Shown: positions 12,691-19,931 of the stretch, piece by piece
Layout of the letters: each line of letters begins with the position of its first letter
Numbering within the stretch: the stretch's first letter is position 1
NCBI GenBank assembly: GCA_937907455.1
Contig: CALESQ010000069.1
Coordinates: 1-25,847 of the forward strand
DNA: 25,847 nucleotides
Direction: 5' to 3'
Origin: an uncultured Caldilineales bacterium
Lineage (GTDB): Bacteria; Chloroflexota; Anaerolineae; JAAEKA01
The notes under the pieces: generated by a model
Databases searched by the model: none
Told to the model about the DNA's origin: nothing
What the model saw: only the letters and a program-made list of their open reading frames with translations
Translations under genes and position numbers: made by a program

Positions 12691-13929
12691 ATGACTCTTA
12701 GTGAACGACTTCGATTTGGATTTTTGTTGATCAGTATGGCACTGCTGTGGTTGACCGGCTGCCAGCGCGGTGGTACGGTCATGCCGACTCCCACTGTGAC
12801 CCCGCCGGTTACTGCTGTCGCAGTAGCTACAACGGGCAGCAGCATCTATCTGCCGGAAACGCCGCTGGATGGTGGGGCGACCGCCGTACCCGTCACCGCG
12901 ACCGCTTTGACTATGCCGGTAGAGACTCTCACACCCGCAGAGACTCCCACACCGGCACCGACCCCTCCGCCGCTGCCTCTGCGTTTGGCCGACTGGCCCG
13001 CTCTGACTTTGCAGGATTGGCCGCGCCCGGCCAATGACAACGGCCTGTGCATGCACAACATGGCTGAGGCGTACCCCAGCGAGCAGGATATTGACTTGCA
13101 GATCAGTCGCTTGCAATCTATGCACATGCGTTGGACGGTGATTCATTACGGCGACGAGCAGCAATTGCAGCGCGCGGCGACGCGCTACCGCGACGCGGGC
13201 ATCATGGTGGTTTGGCGCAAGAATGTGCGTTCCTATCAGTCTTACTACGACTGGGGTCGTGATGTGCAGTTGTTGCTCGATCTGGGAGTGACACCTTACA
13301 TGCAGCTTTACAACGAACCTTCGCTGCCTGCAGAGTGGGACGATCGGCCCATTGACCAGCGGCTTTTTCTGGATAATCTGCTGGTGGCGGTGGAGCAGGT
13401 CTACAACGCGGGCGGCTATGTGGGTTTGCAGTTCGTCAACGACGAGTGGCTGGTGGCCGCGCTGCGTGAAATCAAGGCACGCGGCGGCGAAAAGGTCTTC
13501 CAGCGCATGTTCCTCGTGCCGCATCCCTACGGTCTGAACCATCCCCCCAACTATACCGCCGACCCGAATGGCGTGCTGGGCTTTTTGCATCAGGCGCGCA
13601 TCGTGCAGGCGGAGATCGGCTTCGTGCCGCCAATAATCGCGGGCGAGGGAGGCTGGAAGTGGAACGCCAGCGATGACCGTAATTTTCCGGTGATTGACCC
13701 TGCGCTGCACCGCGATTATCACGTCGAAGCGTTCAACTGGTTCCGCACCGGCGTGCTCTCCAACGGCGAACCGCTGCCGGATACACTCTTTGCCTTTTGC
13801 CCGTGGTTGCTGTCTGACCGCATGGATGACAGCGCCTGGTTCGACAGCTTCGCCGGCGAGCGCACGCTGACCGTCGAGGCGGTGCGGTCAATTCCGGTAT
13901 TCACGCGGCGGTTTAGCTGGAGCCAATAG
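12691..13929 (+). CDS. Lipoprotein with Thr/Pro linker and glycosidase-like TIM-barrel domain
   Basis: 412 residues. Signal peptide with basic start, hydrophobic core (10-20) and lipobox LTGC at Cys24, so it is lipid-anchored. Residues 30-96 are a Thr/Pro/Val-rich linker of the kind that spaces exported domains from the membrane. From about 97 an alpha/beta-barrel-like domain follows with QLYNEP (205-210; Glu209 placed like a glycosidase acid/base) and PIIAGEGGW (314-321; Glu319 a possible nucleophile on a late strand). This resembles GH5/GH39-clan proteins, but no specific family can be assigned and it could be a non-catalytic relative. The ATG at 12691 has AAAGGA 6 bp upstream. No promoter is seen; the octamer array occupies the upstream region. 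Confidence 0.75.
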   Translation: MTLSERLRFGFLLISMALLWLTGCQRGGTVMPTPTVTPPVTAVAVATTGSSIYLPETPLDGGATAVPVTATALTMPVETLTPAETPTPAPTPPPLPLRLADWPALTLQDWPRPANDNGLCMHNMAEAYPSEQDIDLQISRLQSMHMRWTVIHYGDEQQLQRAATRYRDAGIMVVWRKNVRSYQSYYDWGRDVQLLLDLGVTPYMQLYNEPSLPAEWDDRPIDQRLFLDNLLVAVEQVYNAGGYVGLQFVNDEWLVAALREIKARGGEKVFQRMFLVPHPYGLNHPPNYTADPNGVLGFLHQARIVQAEIGFVPPIIAGEGGWKWNASDDRNFPVIDPALHRDYHVEAFNWFRTGVLSNGEPLPDTLFAFCPWLLSDRMDDSAWFDSFAGERTLTVEAVRSIPVFTRRFSWSQ

Positions 13930-14112
13930 CCCGGTCAGCCGCGTTGGGGTTAAAGGCCCCTGCATGTTACCTGGAGGCGCGGAGCCGTTTGTTGTATGTC
14001 AAGCGATGTAGCGACGGTATAGCGCTTGGCGTATGTTTATATGTGGTTTGTCTTGACACGATGGAATAAATGTTCGAAGATGCTTCTGAATGCGCTGAAA
14101 AGCGAGCTGCCG
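13930..14112. other. Short intergenic region
   Basis: Carries a small GGGG/CCCC hairpin near 13956-13970 that could weakly end the lipoprotein transcript. A TTGACA at 14053-14058 lacks a convincing -10. The DinB-like reading frame extends back to 14026, but that part shows no family similarity. Confidence 0.35.
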
Positions 14113-14538
14113 ATGCACCAGATCCTGAAAATGCGACTTGAGCAAGCCTTTGCTCTCACTGCCGATCTAGTTGTTCATCTTGAGGAAGCCGATCTGCGCG
14201 CAGAGTTGCCCAATCTGCCCTCCAATCGCCTGTCTGGGCAGTTTTGGTGTGTTGTGGGCGCGCGCGAAAGTTACATTACAGCGATTGATGCAGGTAGCTG
14301 GCAAGGATTTTCATGCAGCCTGCAAGTCGTGGAAGATCGGGATGCCGTGCTTGCTGCATTGCACGTTACCGCACAACGTCTGGCCCGCATTGATTTCGCA
14401 GCCTTGAGCGATGAGCAAATTCGCCTGGCCTTTGAGTTGCTGGAGCACGAGGTGCAGCATCACGGTCAGCTCATTCGGTTTGTCTATGGCAACAGGCTGT
14501 CGTTTCCAGCCAGTTGGAACAAGCGGTATACCGTATAA
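14113..14538 (+). CDS. DinB-like four-helix protein
   Basis: About 141 residues. The core QFWCVVGARESYITAI, followed by GFSCSL and a C-terminal helix HEVQHHGQLIRFVYG, matches the DinB/YfiT-like superfamily, in which histidines on the helices bind a divalent metal. These proteins are putative thiol- or damage-linked transferases; specific function unknown. The start is uncertain: the ATG at 14113 places the family-like helix at the N-terminus, while an ATG at 14080 and a TTG at 14026 are in frame without a better ribosome site. It converges on psuG with a shared terminator. Confidence 0.7.
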   Translation: MHQILKMRLEQAFALTADLVVHLEEADLRAELPNLPSNRLSGQFWCVVGARESYITAIDAGSWQGFSCSLQVVEDRDAVLAALHVTAQRLARIDFAALSDEQIRLAFELLEHEVQHHGQLIRFVYGNRLSFPASWNKRYTV

Positions 14539-14539
14539 A

Positions 14540-14576
14540 AAAACGGCGCGGCCAGTTCAACCGGTCGCGCCGTTTT
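14540..14576. terminator. Bidirectional terminator between DinB-like gene and psuG
   Basis: AAAACGGCGCGGCC (14540-14553) pairs with GGTCGCGCCGTTTT (14563-14576) with one G-U pair around a 9-base loop. A- and T-tracts on the two flanks suit termination of both converging genes. Confidence 0.9.
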
Positions 14577-14590
14577 GCATGAAAACCGGG

Positions 14591-15499
14591 TTAGCCAGCG
14601 GTCATGGCTTTGGCGATCCGCGCAGCCAGCGTAGCGTTATGATGAAGCAGCGCCAGGTTAGCTTGCAGCGACTTGCCGCCGCTCAGTTCGTTGATGCGCG
14701 CCAGCAGGAAAGGCGTCAGTGCCTGCCCGTGAATACCTTGTGCCTGTGCGTCGGCAGATGCCTGAGCAATGACGGGGGAGATAAATTCATCATCCAGTGC
14801 AAAAGCTTCGGGGATGGGGTTGGTGACCAGAATAGCGCTTTGCAGGCCCAGCCCCCAATGCGCAGCCGCGAAGTCGGCGATCTCCTGCGGACTGTCCAGC
14901 CGCACACTGACCTTTAGCCCGCTTTTGCGCGAGAAAAAGGCGGGAAATTCATCGGTTCCATAACCAACAACGGGCACACCCATCGTTTCCAGATATTCAA
15001 GCGTAGCGGGCAGGTCAAGAATGGACTTCGCACCGGCGCAGACCACGATCATGGGGATGGTGGCGAGGGCTTGCAGATCGGTGGAGATGTCGAGATAGCT
15101 CTCGCGATGCACGCCGCCGATGCCGCCGGTCGCCAGAAGGCGGATGCCGGCTTGCTGCGCGCCAAACATAGTTCCTGCCACCGTGGTGCCACCGTCCACC
15201 TTCTTCACCGCGGCTGTGGCAAAATCCCGCAATGAAACTTTCAGCAGATTCGACGCGGCAGCCAGGCGCTGCAATTCAGCATCGGTGATACCCACATGGA
15301 TTTGGCCTTCAATCAAGGCTATGGTGGCGGGTACAGCGCCTTCGGCGCGCACCCGTTCCTCCATCGCACGGCCAAGCTCCAGATTTTGTGGCATAGGCAG
15401 GCCGTGGGTGATAACGGTCGACTCCAGCGAGACCAGCGGCAAGCCCGCTGCGCGCGCCTGCCTGACTTCATTTGAAAAATGGATTTGGGGGTTCAGCAT
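14591..15499 (-). CDS. psuG: Pseudouridine-5'-phosphate glycosidase
   Basis: 302 residues, full length. PsuG reversibly cleaves the C-C glycosidic bond of pseudouridine 5'-phosphate, giving uracil and ribose 5-phosphate. Recognisable blocks are VSLESTVITHGLP (Glu26), KVSLRDFATAA (Lys87), GGTTVAGTM, LLATGGIGGVHRE, Asp141 in DIST-D, and VCAGAKSILD with Lys158 as the Schiff-base lysine, then GYGTDEFPAFF and LVTNPIPE. The ATG at 15499 is only 2 bp after the stop of the kinase gene, with its ribosome site (AAGAAGAG) inside the kinase end; a longer frame into the kinase gene is rejected. Last gene of a three-gene operon, ended by the terminator at 14540-14576. Confidence 0.96.
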   Translation of the reverse strand: MLNPQIHFSNEVRQARAAGLPLVSLESTVITHGLPMPQNLELGRAMEERVRAEGAVPATIALIEGQIHVGITDAELQRLAAASNLLKVSLRDFATAAVKKVDGGTTVAGTMFGAQQAGIRLLATGGIGGVHRESYLDISTDLQALATIPMIVVCAGAKSILDLPATLEYLETMGVPVVGYGTDEFPAFFSRKSGLKVSVRLDSPQEIADFAAAHWGLGLQSAILVTNPIPEAFALDDEFISPVIAQASADAQAQGIHGQALTPFLLARINELSGGKSLQANLALLHHNATLAARIAKAMTAG

Positions 15500-15501
15500 A
15501 A

Positions 15502-16437
15502 TCAGCTCTTCTTTCTGATTTTGATATGGCGGGCAACTTCGGCGATTTTGGCGATGGTTGGCAATTGATCCTGCGAAAAACCACGCTGAACCTGCCAGGC
15601 GCCGACCGCGGTAGCCCACTGCAACGCCTGGGGCAACGCCCATCCGTTGAGATGACTGTAGATTATACCAGCGCGGAAGCTATCTCCGGCTCCGGTTGCA
15701 TCGGTCACCTGGACTTGCGGCGGCTGCACCACATAGTGCGTGCCATCGCGGTCGAGGGCGTGGATCGCGCGGCCGCCATCGGTGGTGATCACAATTCCCC
15801 GGTTGATGCCTTGCAGCGCCTTGCTGTGTTCAATCAGGTCTGCGCCGGGGTTTTGTTCGACCACTGAAGCCGCGGAATTGATGATGATGTCAGCGATGGG
15901 CAGCGTCGGGTGATCGGTCGAGACGATATCCATCGCAACGATTTTGATGCCCTGCACCCGCGCCAGATCAGCCAGTTCGATGGATGCGGCGTTGGCGCGC
16001 GGGCTGCCGTAGTAAAACGCTACTTCCAGCACTTCGATCCCTTGCAGCATAGCCAGGCTGGGCGGCACCAGCGGTGCCTTGGCGAAATCCGAACAGAACA
16101 AATAGGTGTTGCCATCCGGAAAAGGGATAGATCGTGCAATGAGTGTACTGACGGCACGATCCCGCTGCAAAAACTGCAAGTCAATTGCGGGGAATGCGGT
16201 CAGCACATTCCATGCCAGGTCGCCATATTGATCATAACCTAACAGCGCGCCTGAAAGTCGGGTCGGAATATCCCAGTGCGCCAGCCACTCCGTGACGTTG
16301 GCTGCACCACCCCCCAAGCGGTAAAATTCTTCAACAATAATATGTGTAATACCAGGTTTTGGCTGGTAAGGCAATTTCACAATCGCGTCAACCGCAATGC
16401 CGCCATAGCAGAGAACTTTACTTTGATGAGTGGACAT
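15502..16437 (-). CDS. psuK: PfkB-family carbohydrate kinase, probable pseudouridine kinase
   Basis: 311 residues with the ribokinase fold: N-terminal substrate block YRLGGGAANVTEWLAHW (Gly42-44) and the C-terminal PfkB signature VTDATGAGDSF, where Asp252 is the catalytic base and GAGD forms the anion hole. PfkB proteins phosphorylate sugars or nucleosides; direct linkage to psuG (2-bp gap) argues for pseudouridine to pseudouridine 5'-phosphate. The substrate assignment rests on context, since motifs alone do not separate it from ribokinase or adenosine kinase. The ATG at 16437 lies 14 bp after the TrpF-like stop with a weak AGGACG upstream; the longer open frame overlaps the neighbouring gene. 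Confidence 0.82.
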   Translation of the reverse strand: MSTHQSKVLCYGGIAVDAIVKLPYQPKPGITHIIVEEFYRLGGGAANVTEWLAHWDIPTRLSGALLGYDQYGDLAWNVLTAFPAIDLQFLQRDRAVSTLIARSIPFPDGNTYLFCSDFAKAPLVPPSLAMLQGIEVLEVAFYYGSPRANAASIELADLARVQGIKIVAMDIVSTDHPTLPIADIIINSAASVVEQNPGADLIEHSKALQGINRGIVITTDGGRAIHALDRDGTHYVVQPPQVQVTDATGAGDSFRAGIIYSHLNGWALPQALQWATAVGAWQVQRGFSQDQLPTIAKIAEVARHIKIRKKS

Positions 16438-16451
16438 AGTGCCTGCACGTC

Positions 16452-17120
16452 CTATTCCTGCAGCGCACCTTTTGCGGCCTCTGCAAAGCGACGCATCCGG
16501 TCGAAATCTTTTTTCCAGGTTCCTGGGATGCAAGTATGGGTATTTGAATCGACACCCCACGGACGGACAGCCCGCACCGAGGCCGCGACATTCTCCGGCG
16601 TCAGGCCACCGGCCAGAACGCAGGGCTTTTTGACGGTTTCAACGATCTTGCGGCTGATATTCCAGTCGTGCGTGACACCCGCAATGCCGATGCCCTTGAC
16701 GTTGGGGGCTACAGAATCAAGGAACAAAACGTCGGCCACTTCTTCATAAGCCAGCGCAATCGCCAGCGATTCGGGGCCAGTCACGGGAATCGCCTGGATG
16801 ATTTCAACGCCGGGGATGCGCTTGCGCAGTTCAAAAACGCCTTCCGGCGACAGGTCAGCAATATCACCGCACAGATGGAACAAATCGGGCTTGGTTTCGG
16901 TGACAATCTCCACCAGCTCATCGAGGTCGGTTTCAATGGTCAGCGCCATCTTGGGATAGCGGGCCGGGGTCGCCTTAAAGACCTGGCGCGTCTTTTCAAA
17001 ACTCATCTCGCTCGGCATAATGCCCTTTTTGCCGACTTCCAGCCCCCAGCGATCAAGGCCGACATCAATGCACATCTGCATTTCTTCCACTGATTTGATA
17101 GCAAATACTTGGACAAGCAT
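16452..17120 (-). CDS. TrpF-like (phosphoribosylanthranilate isomerase-fold) protein with altered catalytic site
   Basis: 222 residues aligning by eye along the whole PRAI barrel: HLCGD (82-86; canonical QLHGD), LFLDS with Asp135 (canonical LLLD catalytic acid), VLAGGLTPENV (168-178), AVRPWGVD (184-191) and the phosphate-binding end. The N-terminal KICG block is replaced by QVFA, so the catalytic Cys is Phe6; GGTG before the acid's loop is replaced by KGIGIAG; and the canonical SSGVE after GVD is NTHTC. It therefore probably is not a tryptophan enzyme. As first gene of the psuK-psuG operon it may act on ribose 5-phosphate or a related phosphosugar (inference). AGAGGAG 6 bp before the ATG at 17120. 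Confidence 0.8.
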   Translation of the reverse strand: MLVQVFAIKSVEEMQMCIDVGLDRWGLEVGKKGIMPSEMSFEKTRQVFKATPARYPKMALTIETDLDELVEIVTETKPDLFHLCGDIADLSPEGVFELRKRIPGVEIIQAIPVTGPESLAIALAYEEVADVLFLDSVAPNVKGIGIAGVTHDWNISRKIVETVKKPCVLAGGLTPENVAASVRAVRPWGVDSNTHTCIPGTWKKDFDRMRRFAEAAKGALQE

Positions 17121-17204
17121 GAAAAACTCCTCTTTCAGGGTAATAGTTGGCGTATTTCACCCGAAAACTCGGATGCGCATTTCAAGGAAAGCGTAAAACA
17201 GAAA

Positions 17205-17276
17205 TCAGCGCCGCTGTATGCCGACTGCACATACTCAACCGGTTTCCCGTGCTCAGACCTCCGTTGAAGTCGCTGA
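17205..17276 (-). ncRNA. Candidate structured leader (possible riboswitch) of the trpF-like/psuK/psuG operon
   Basis: On the minus strand, starting about 10 nt after the predicted transcription start, outer segments TCAGCG (17276-17271) and CGCTGA (17210-17205) can pair and enclose three small hairpins: GACTTC/GAGGTC with loop AACG, CGG/CCG with a GAAA tetraloop, and GTATG/CATAC. The first hairpin shares its first base with the outer stem. It matches no riboswitch consensus I recognise; the folding is by eye and the three-way layout could be chance. Confidence 0.3.
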
Positions 17277-17285
17277 AACTCGATC

Positions 17286-17304
17286 TAGCGCGATCATATC
17301 GCTA
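17286..17304. promoter_or_regulatory. Palindromic operator candidate over the -10 box
   Basis: Plus-strand TAGCGCGATCATATCGCTA has 5-bp perfect arms (TAGCG/CGCTA) and overlaps the -10 hexamer (17293-17298) and the start point, a typical repressor position. The regulator is not identified; none of the neighbouring genes encodes an obvious DNA-binding repressor. Confidence 0.45.
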
Positions 17305-17321
17305 AATCAAGGCTTTGTCAA
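17293..17321 (-). promoter_or_regulatory. Near-consensus sigma70 promoter of the trpF-like/psuK/psuG operon
   Basis: On the minus strand, TTGACA (17321-17316), exactly 17 bp, then TATGAT (17298-17293). The start would be near 17286, giving a leader of about 165 nt before the first ATG. Confidence 0.75.
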
Positions 17322-17525
17322 CGGGTATTTTTCGGGCGGCGATAAGGGATTTGACGGCAGGAGGGCTTTGGGGTAAGCTGGCGTTCAAACCAGGGGTGCC
17401 CGGCCGCTGGCCGAGCAGCTGTGGGTTGAGCAGGCGTCTGCGCTGTATCGAAACCCGTCTGCGCCGTATCGAAACCCTCCCTGGCCGCTGCCCACAGACA
17501 ATTCCCTGGAACAGAAAGGTAATCT
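17322..17525. other. Intergenic region upstream of the epimerase gene
   Basis: Holds the 21-bp tandem repeat and a weak plus-strand promoter-like pair (TTGACG at 17351, 17 bp, TAAGCT). No gene is seen; frames here overlap the repeat and are short. Confidence 0.4.
17436..17477. repeat. Tandem pair of a 21-bp dispersed repeat
   Basis: Two adjacent units GTCTGCGCyGTATCGAAACCC differ at one base. A third, inverted copy is in the hydroxylase gene at 5844-5865. The surrounding GGTTGAGCAGGC word extends the similarity of the first unit beyond 21 bp to sequence often seen next to such repeats in high-GC genomes (recollection, not searched). Confidence 0.75.
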
Positions 17526-18446
17526 ATGCGCATTCTCGTTACCGGCGGAGCCGGCTTCATCGGCTCCCATATCGTCGACGCATTCGTGGCCGCGGGCCAT
17601 CAGGTGGCCGTGGTTGACAACCTCAACACCGGCAAGCTGGCCAACCTCAACCCCGCAGTCACCTTCTATCACGTAGACCTGCGCGATACCGAGGGTCTGG
17701 CTCGCACCTTTGAGGCGGCGCGGCCGGAGATCATCTCGCACCAGGCCGCACTGGCTGACGTGCGCGGCTCTTTCCGCGAGCCAGAGCTGTACGCTGCGGT
17801 CAACGTAGTCGGCTCGATCAACCTGCTGGAACAGGCGCGGCGGCACGGCGTGCGCAAGATCATCTACGCCTGTACCGGGGGCGCAGCCTATGGTGAGCCG
17901 GAATATGTGCCCGTGCGTGAGGATCACCCGGTGAACCCGCTGGATCCCTACGGCGCCAGCAAGCACACCGTGGAGCATTACCTGTTTATCTATCAGCGCG
18001 CCTATGGCATTGAGTACGCCAGTCTGCGCTATCCCAACGTCTACGGCCCGCGTCAGGATCCGCACGGTGAGGCAGGCGTGGTGGCGATCTTCACCGGCAA
18101 GATGCTGGCCGACGAGTCATGTACCATCAACGGTGACGGCACGCAGCAGCGCGACTTTGTTTTTGTAACGGATGTGGCTCGCGCCAACCTGCTGGCAGCA
18201 ACCACCGCTGGTTCTGGCATCTATAACATTGGCAGCGGCGCGGGCACGGATGTGAACATGATCTTTGCCGGTTTGAAGGCGGCCTCAGGCTACGCGCAGC
18301 CTGCACTCTACGGCCCGGCTAAACTGGGCGAGGTGTACAAGATCTATCTGGACGCGGCCAAAGCCAAAGCTGAATTGGGCTGGGAAGCCACCATTTCGGT
18401 CGAGGATGGCCTGCGCCGCACCGTGGCCTATTTTCAGGACAAGTAG
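17526..18446 (+). CDS. NAD-dependent epimerase/dehydratase (UDP-glucose 4-epimerase-like)
   Basis: 306 residues of the extended short-chain dehydrogenase family. NAD-binding TGGAGFIGS (6-14), VVDNLNTG after the second strand, and the catalytic Tyr142-x3-Lys146 in DPYGASKHT with Thr117 (ACTGGAAYGE) in the Ser/Thr position. RYPNVYGPRQ and DFVFVTDVARAN are typical of UDP-glucose 4-epimerase and dTDP-glucose dehydratase-like enzymes that make sugar nucleotides. The exact sugar cannot be assigned. AAAGGT 6 bp before the ATG at 17526. The GT4 glycosyltransferase downstream suggests glycan synthesis, but a MITE and repeat spacer separate the two. Confidence 0.9.
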   Translation: MRILVTGGAGFIGSHIVDAFVAAGHQVAVVDNLNTGKLANLNPAVTFYHVDLRDTEGLARTFEAARPEIISHQAALADVRGSFREPELYAAVNVVGSINLLEQARRHGVRKIIYACTGGAAYGEPEYVPVREDHPVNPLDPYGASKHTVEHYLFIYQRAYGIEYASLRYPNVYGPRQDPHGEAGVVAIFTGKMLADESCTINGDGTQQRDFVFVTDVARANLLAATTAGSGIYNIGSGAGTDVNMIFAGLKAASGYAQPALYGPAKLGEVYKIYLDAAKAKAELGWEATISVEDGLRRTVAYFQDK

Positions 18447-18472
18447 CAAACTCCGGCGGTTGCGTAGACTAG

Positions 18473-18651
18473 TACATCGTAAATTAAGTACTTGCCTATT
18501 GCGGAATTGCTGGTAGCCTGTCATTCCGAGGCCCGTCAGGGCCGAGGAATCTTCTCACGAACGCATGGAGGACTCCTCACTGCGTTCGGAGTGACACCGA
18601 TGAGAGCATTTGGCTTGCTGGACTTAACGCAATAACTTTATTTACGATATA
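18473..18651. mobile_element. MITE-like non-autonomous element, copy 2
   Basis: 179 bp, flanked by TA on both sides, with about 93% identity (by eye) to the reverse complement of 2275-2453 and no indels. Its ends CATCGTAAATTAAGTACTTG and (reverse complement) TATCGTAAATAAAGTTATTG form the inverted repeats. Removing the element and one TA leaves GACTAGTACTAGTC, a perfect palindrome, as the putative insertion site. No coding capacity and no transposase gene in the window. Confidence 0.85.
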
Positions 18652-18654
18652 CTA

Positions 18655-18765
18655 GTCCTGGACTAGATACTGGTTACTGGTTACTTTCCCGCCGTTTGCG
18701 CTTCTGAACAGCTGACTACTTACTCCTTACTGGATACTGGTTACTGCTTACTGCTTACTGCCACT
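18655..18765. repeat. Iterated TACTGGT/TTACTGC low-complexity spacer
   Basis: Words TACTGG, TTACTG, TTACTCC and TTACTGC are repeated irregularly up to the glycosyltransferase start. The pattern continues weakly as ATTACCGCTCACCGATCACC inside the annotated start of that gene. No promoter or ribosome site is clear. Confidence 0.65.
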
Positions 18766-19914
18766 ATGACCCATTACCGCTCACCGATCACCAAGCGCCG
18801 CTCCTCCTTGTCTACCCGGCTGGTGGTCAATGGCTGGTTCTGGGGGCAGATGCACACCGGTTCCGGTCAATACCTGCATCACCTGGTGGCGGCACTGCCT
18901 GATGTGTGGTCGGAGCGGTGGCATGGCACCCTGGTGTTGCCTGCTGCGCCGGTTGAGCCACTGCCCGCGGGCTGGCAAGCAGTGATCGCCGTGCCCGCGC
19001 CCATGCCGGGCCGGAACGCGGCCAAGCTGTGGTTCGAGCAGGTGAGCTTCGCGCGCGCTTGCGCACGTTGGCAAGCCAACACAGCCTGGATACCCTATTG
19101 GGCTGCGCCCTGGCAAGCACCTTGCCCCGTGGCGGTTACCGTACACGATCTGATTCCCTTGCTGCTGCCTGCGTACCGCGGAGGCCTGTTGCCGCGCAGC
19201 TACACAGCGCTGGCGGCAGCTACCGCTCGCCGTGCCACGTTGGTGCTCACCGACAGCGCCGCCAGCCGCGCGGATATTGTGGCGCATTTGCACATCCCAG
19301 CCGAGCGTGTCCAGGCGGTGCCGCTGGCAGTGGATGCAGCCTTCTGCCCTGTGGCTGACGCCGAAACGCTGGCGCGCGTGACCAGCCGCTATGCCCTGCC
19401 CGCTGCTTTCCTGCTTTATCTGGGAGGCTTTGATGTGCGCAAAAACCTGGCCGGGCTGCTGCGCGGCTATGCCCTGTTGCCCTCAGACGCGCCGCCGCTG
19501 GTGATCGCGGGGCGGCTGCCTGCCGCAGACAGCGTCTTTACCCCCGACCCGCGCCGCCTGGCTGCCGAGGCAGGTGTGGCCGGCCGTGTTCACTTCACCG
19601 GCTGGGTAGATGAGGCCGATAAGCCCGCGCTGTATACGCTGGCGCGCCTGTTCGTTTTTCCCTCGTTCTATGAAGGCTATGGCTTGCCTGTGGCCGAGGC
19701 CGCAGCCTGTGGTGTGCCCGTAGTTACCTCTAACCTCTCGTCGTTGCCAGAAGCCGCGCCTGCGGCTTGGCTGGTTGATCCGGCTGATGCCGCGGCGCTG
19801 GCCGCGGCTATGCAGCAAGCCCTGGTCGCGCCGCGGCCGCGCCTGCCTGCCGCGGCGCGCACCTGGCATGATGTTGCCGCTGCCACCCTCGCTGCTTTAC
19901 AGACTTTGCTCTAA
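18766..19914 (+). CDS. GT4-family glycosyltransferase
   Basis: Up to 382 residues, GT-B fold. N-terminal domain starts near LVVNGWFWGQMHTGSGQYLH, with a glycine loop for acceptor/donor binding and VAVTVHDLIPLLLP; the C-terminal domain has LLYLGGFDVRKNLAGLLRGY and the EX7E retaining-GT signature Glu303/Glu311 in FYEGYGLPVAEAAACGVPVV. It transfers a sugar from a nucleotide donor, likely in surface glycan synthesis. The start is uncertain: the first ~16 codons after the ATG at 18766 look derived from the adjacent repeat spacer, and a TTG at 18808 or GTG at 18823 would start nearer the conserved fold. Ends 17 bp from the convergent oxidoreductase gene. Confidence 0.9.
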   Translation: MTHYRSPITKRRSSLSTRLVVNGWFWGQMHTGSGQYLHHLVAALPDVWSERWHGTLVLPAAPVEPLPAGWQAVIAVPAPMPGRNAAKLWFEQVSFARACARWQANTAWIPYWAAPWQAPCPVAVTVHDLIPLLLPAYRGGLLPRSYTALAAATARRATLVLTDSAASRADIVAHLHIPAERVQAVPLAVDAAFCPVADAETLARVTSRYALPAAFLLYLGGFDVRKNLAGLLRGYALLPSDAPPLVIAGRLPAADSVFTPDPRRLAAEAGVAGRVHFTGWVDEADKPALYTLARLFVFPSFYEGYGLPVAEAAACGVPVVTSNLSSLPEAAPAAWLVDPADAAALAAAMQQALVAPRPRLPAAARTWHDVAAATLAALQTLL

Positions 19915-19931
19915 AGATATGACACTTATAG

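Noticed and set aside
12418..12845. Minus-strand Leu/Tyr/Ser/Thr/Cys-rich proteins over the octamer array
   Set aside because: An 8-bp unit reads in all three frames; these are translations of the microsatellite.
2275..18651. Composite transposon bounded by the two MITE copies
   Set aside because: No transposase or passenger-type genes, 16 kb of ordinary chromosomal operons lie between, and no outer target duplication is seen.
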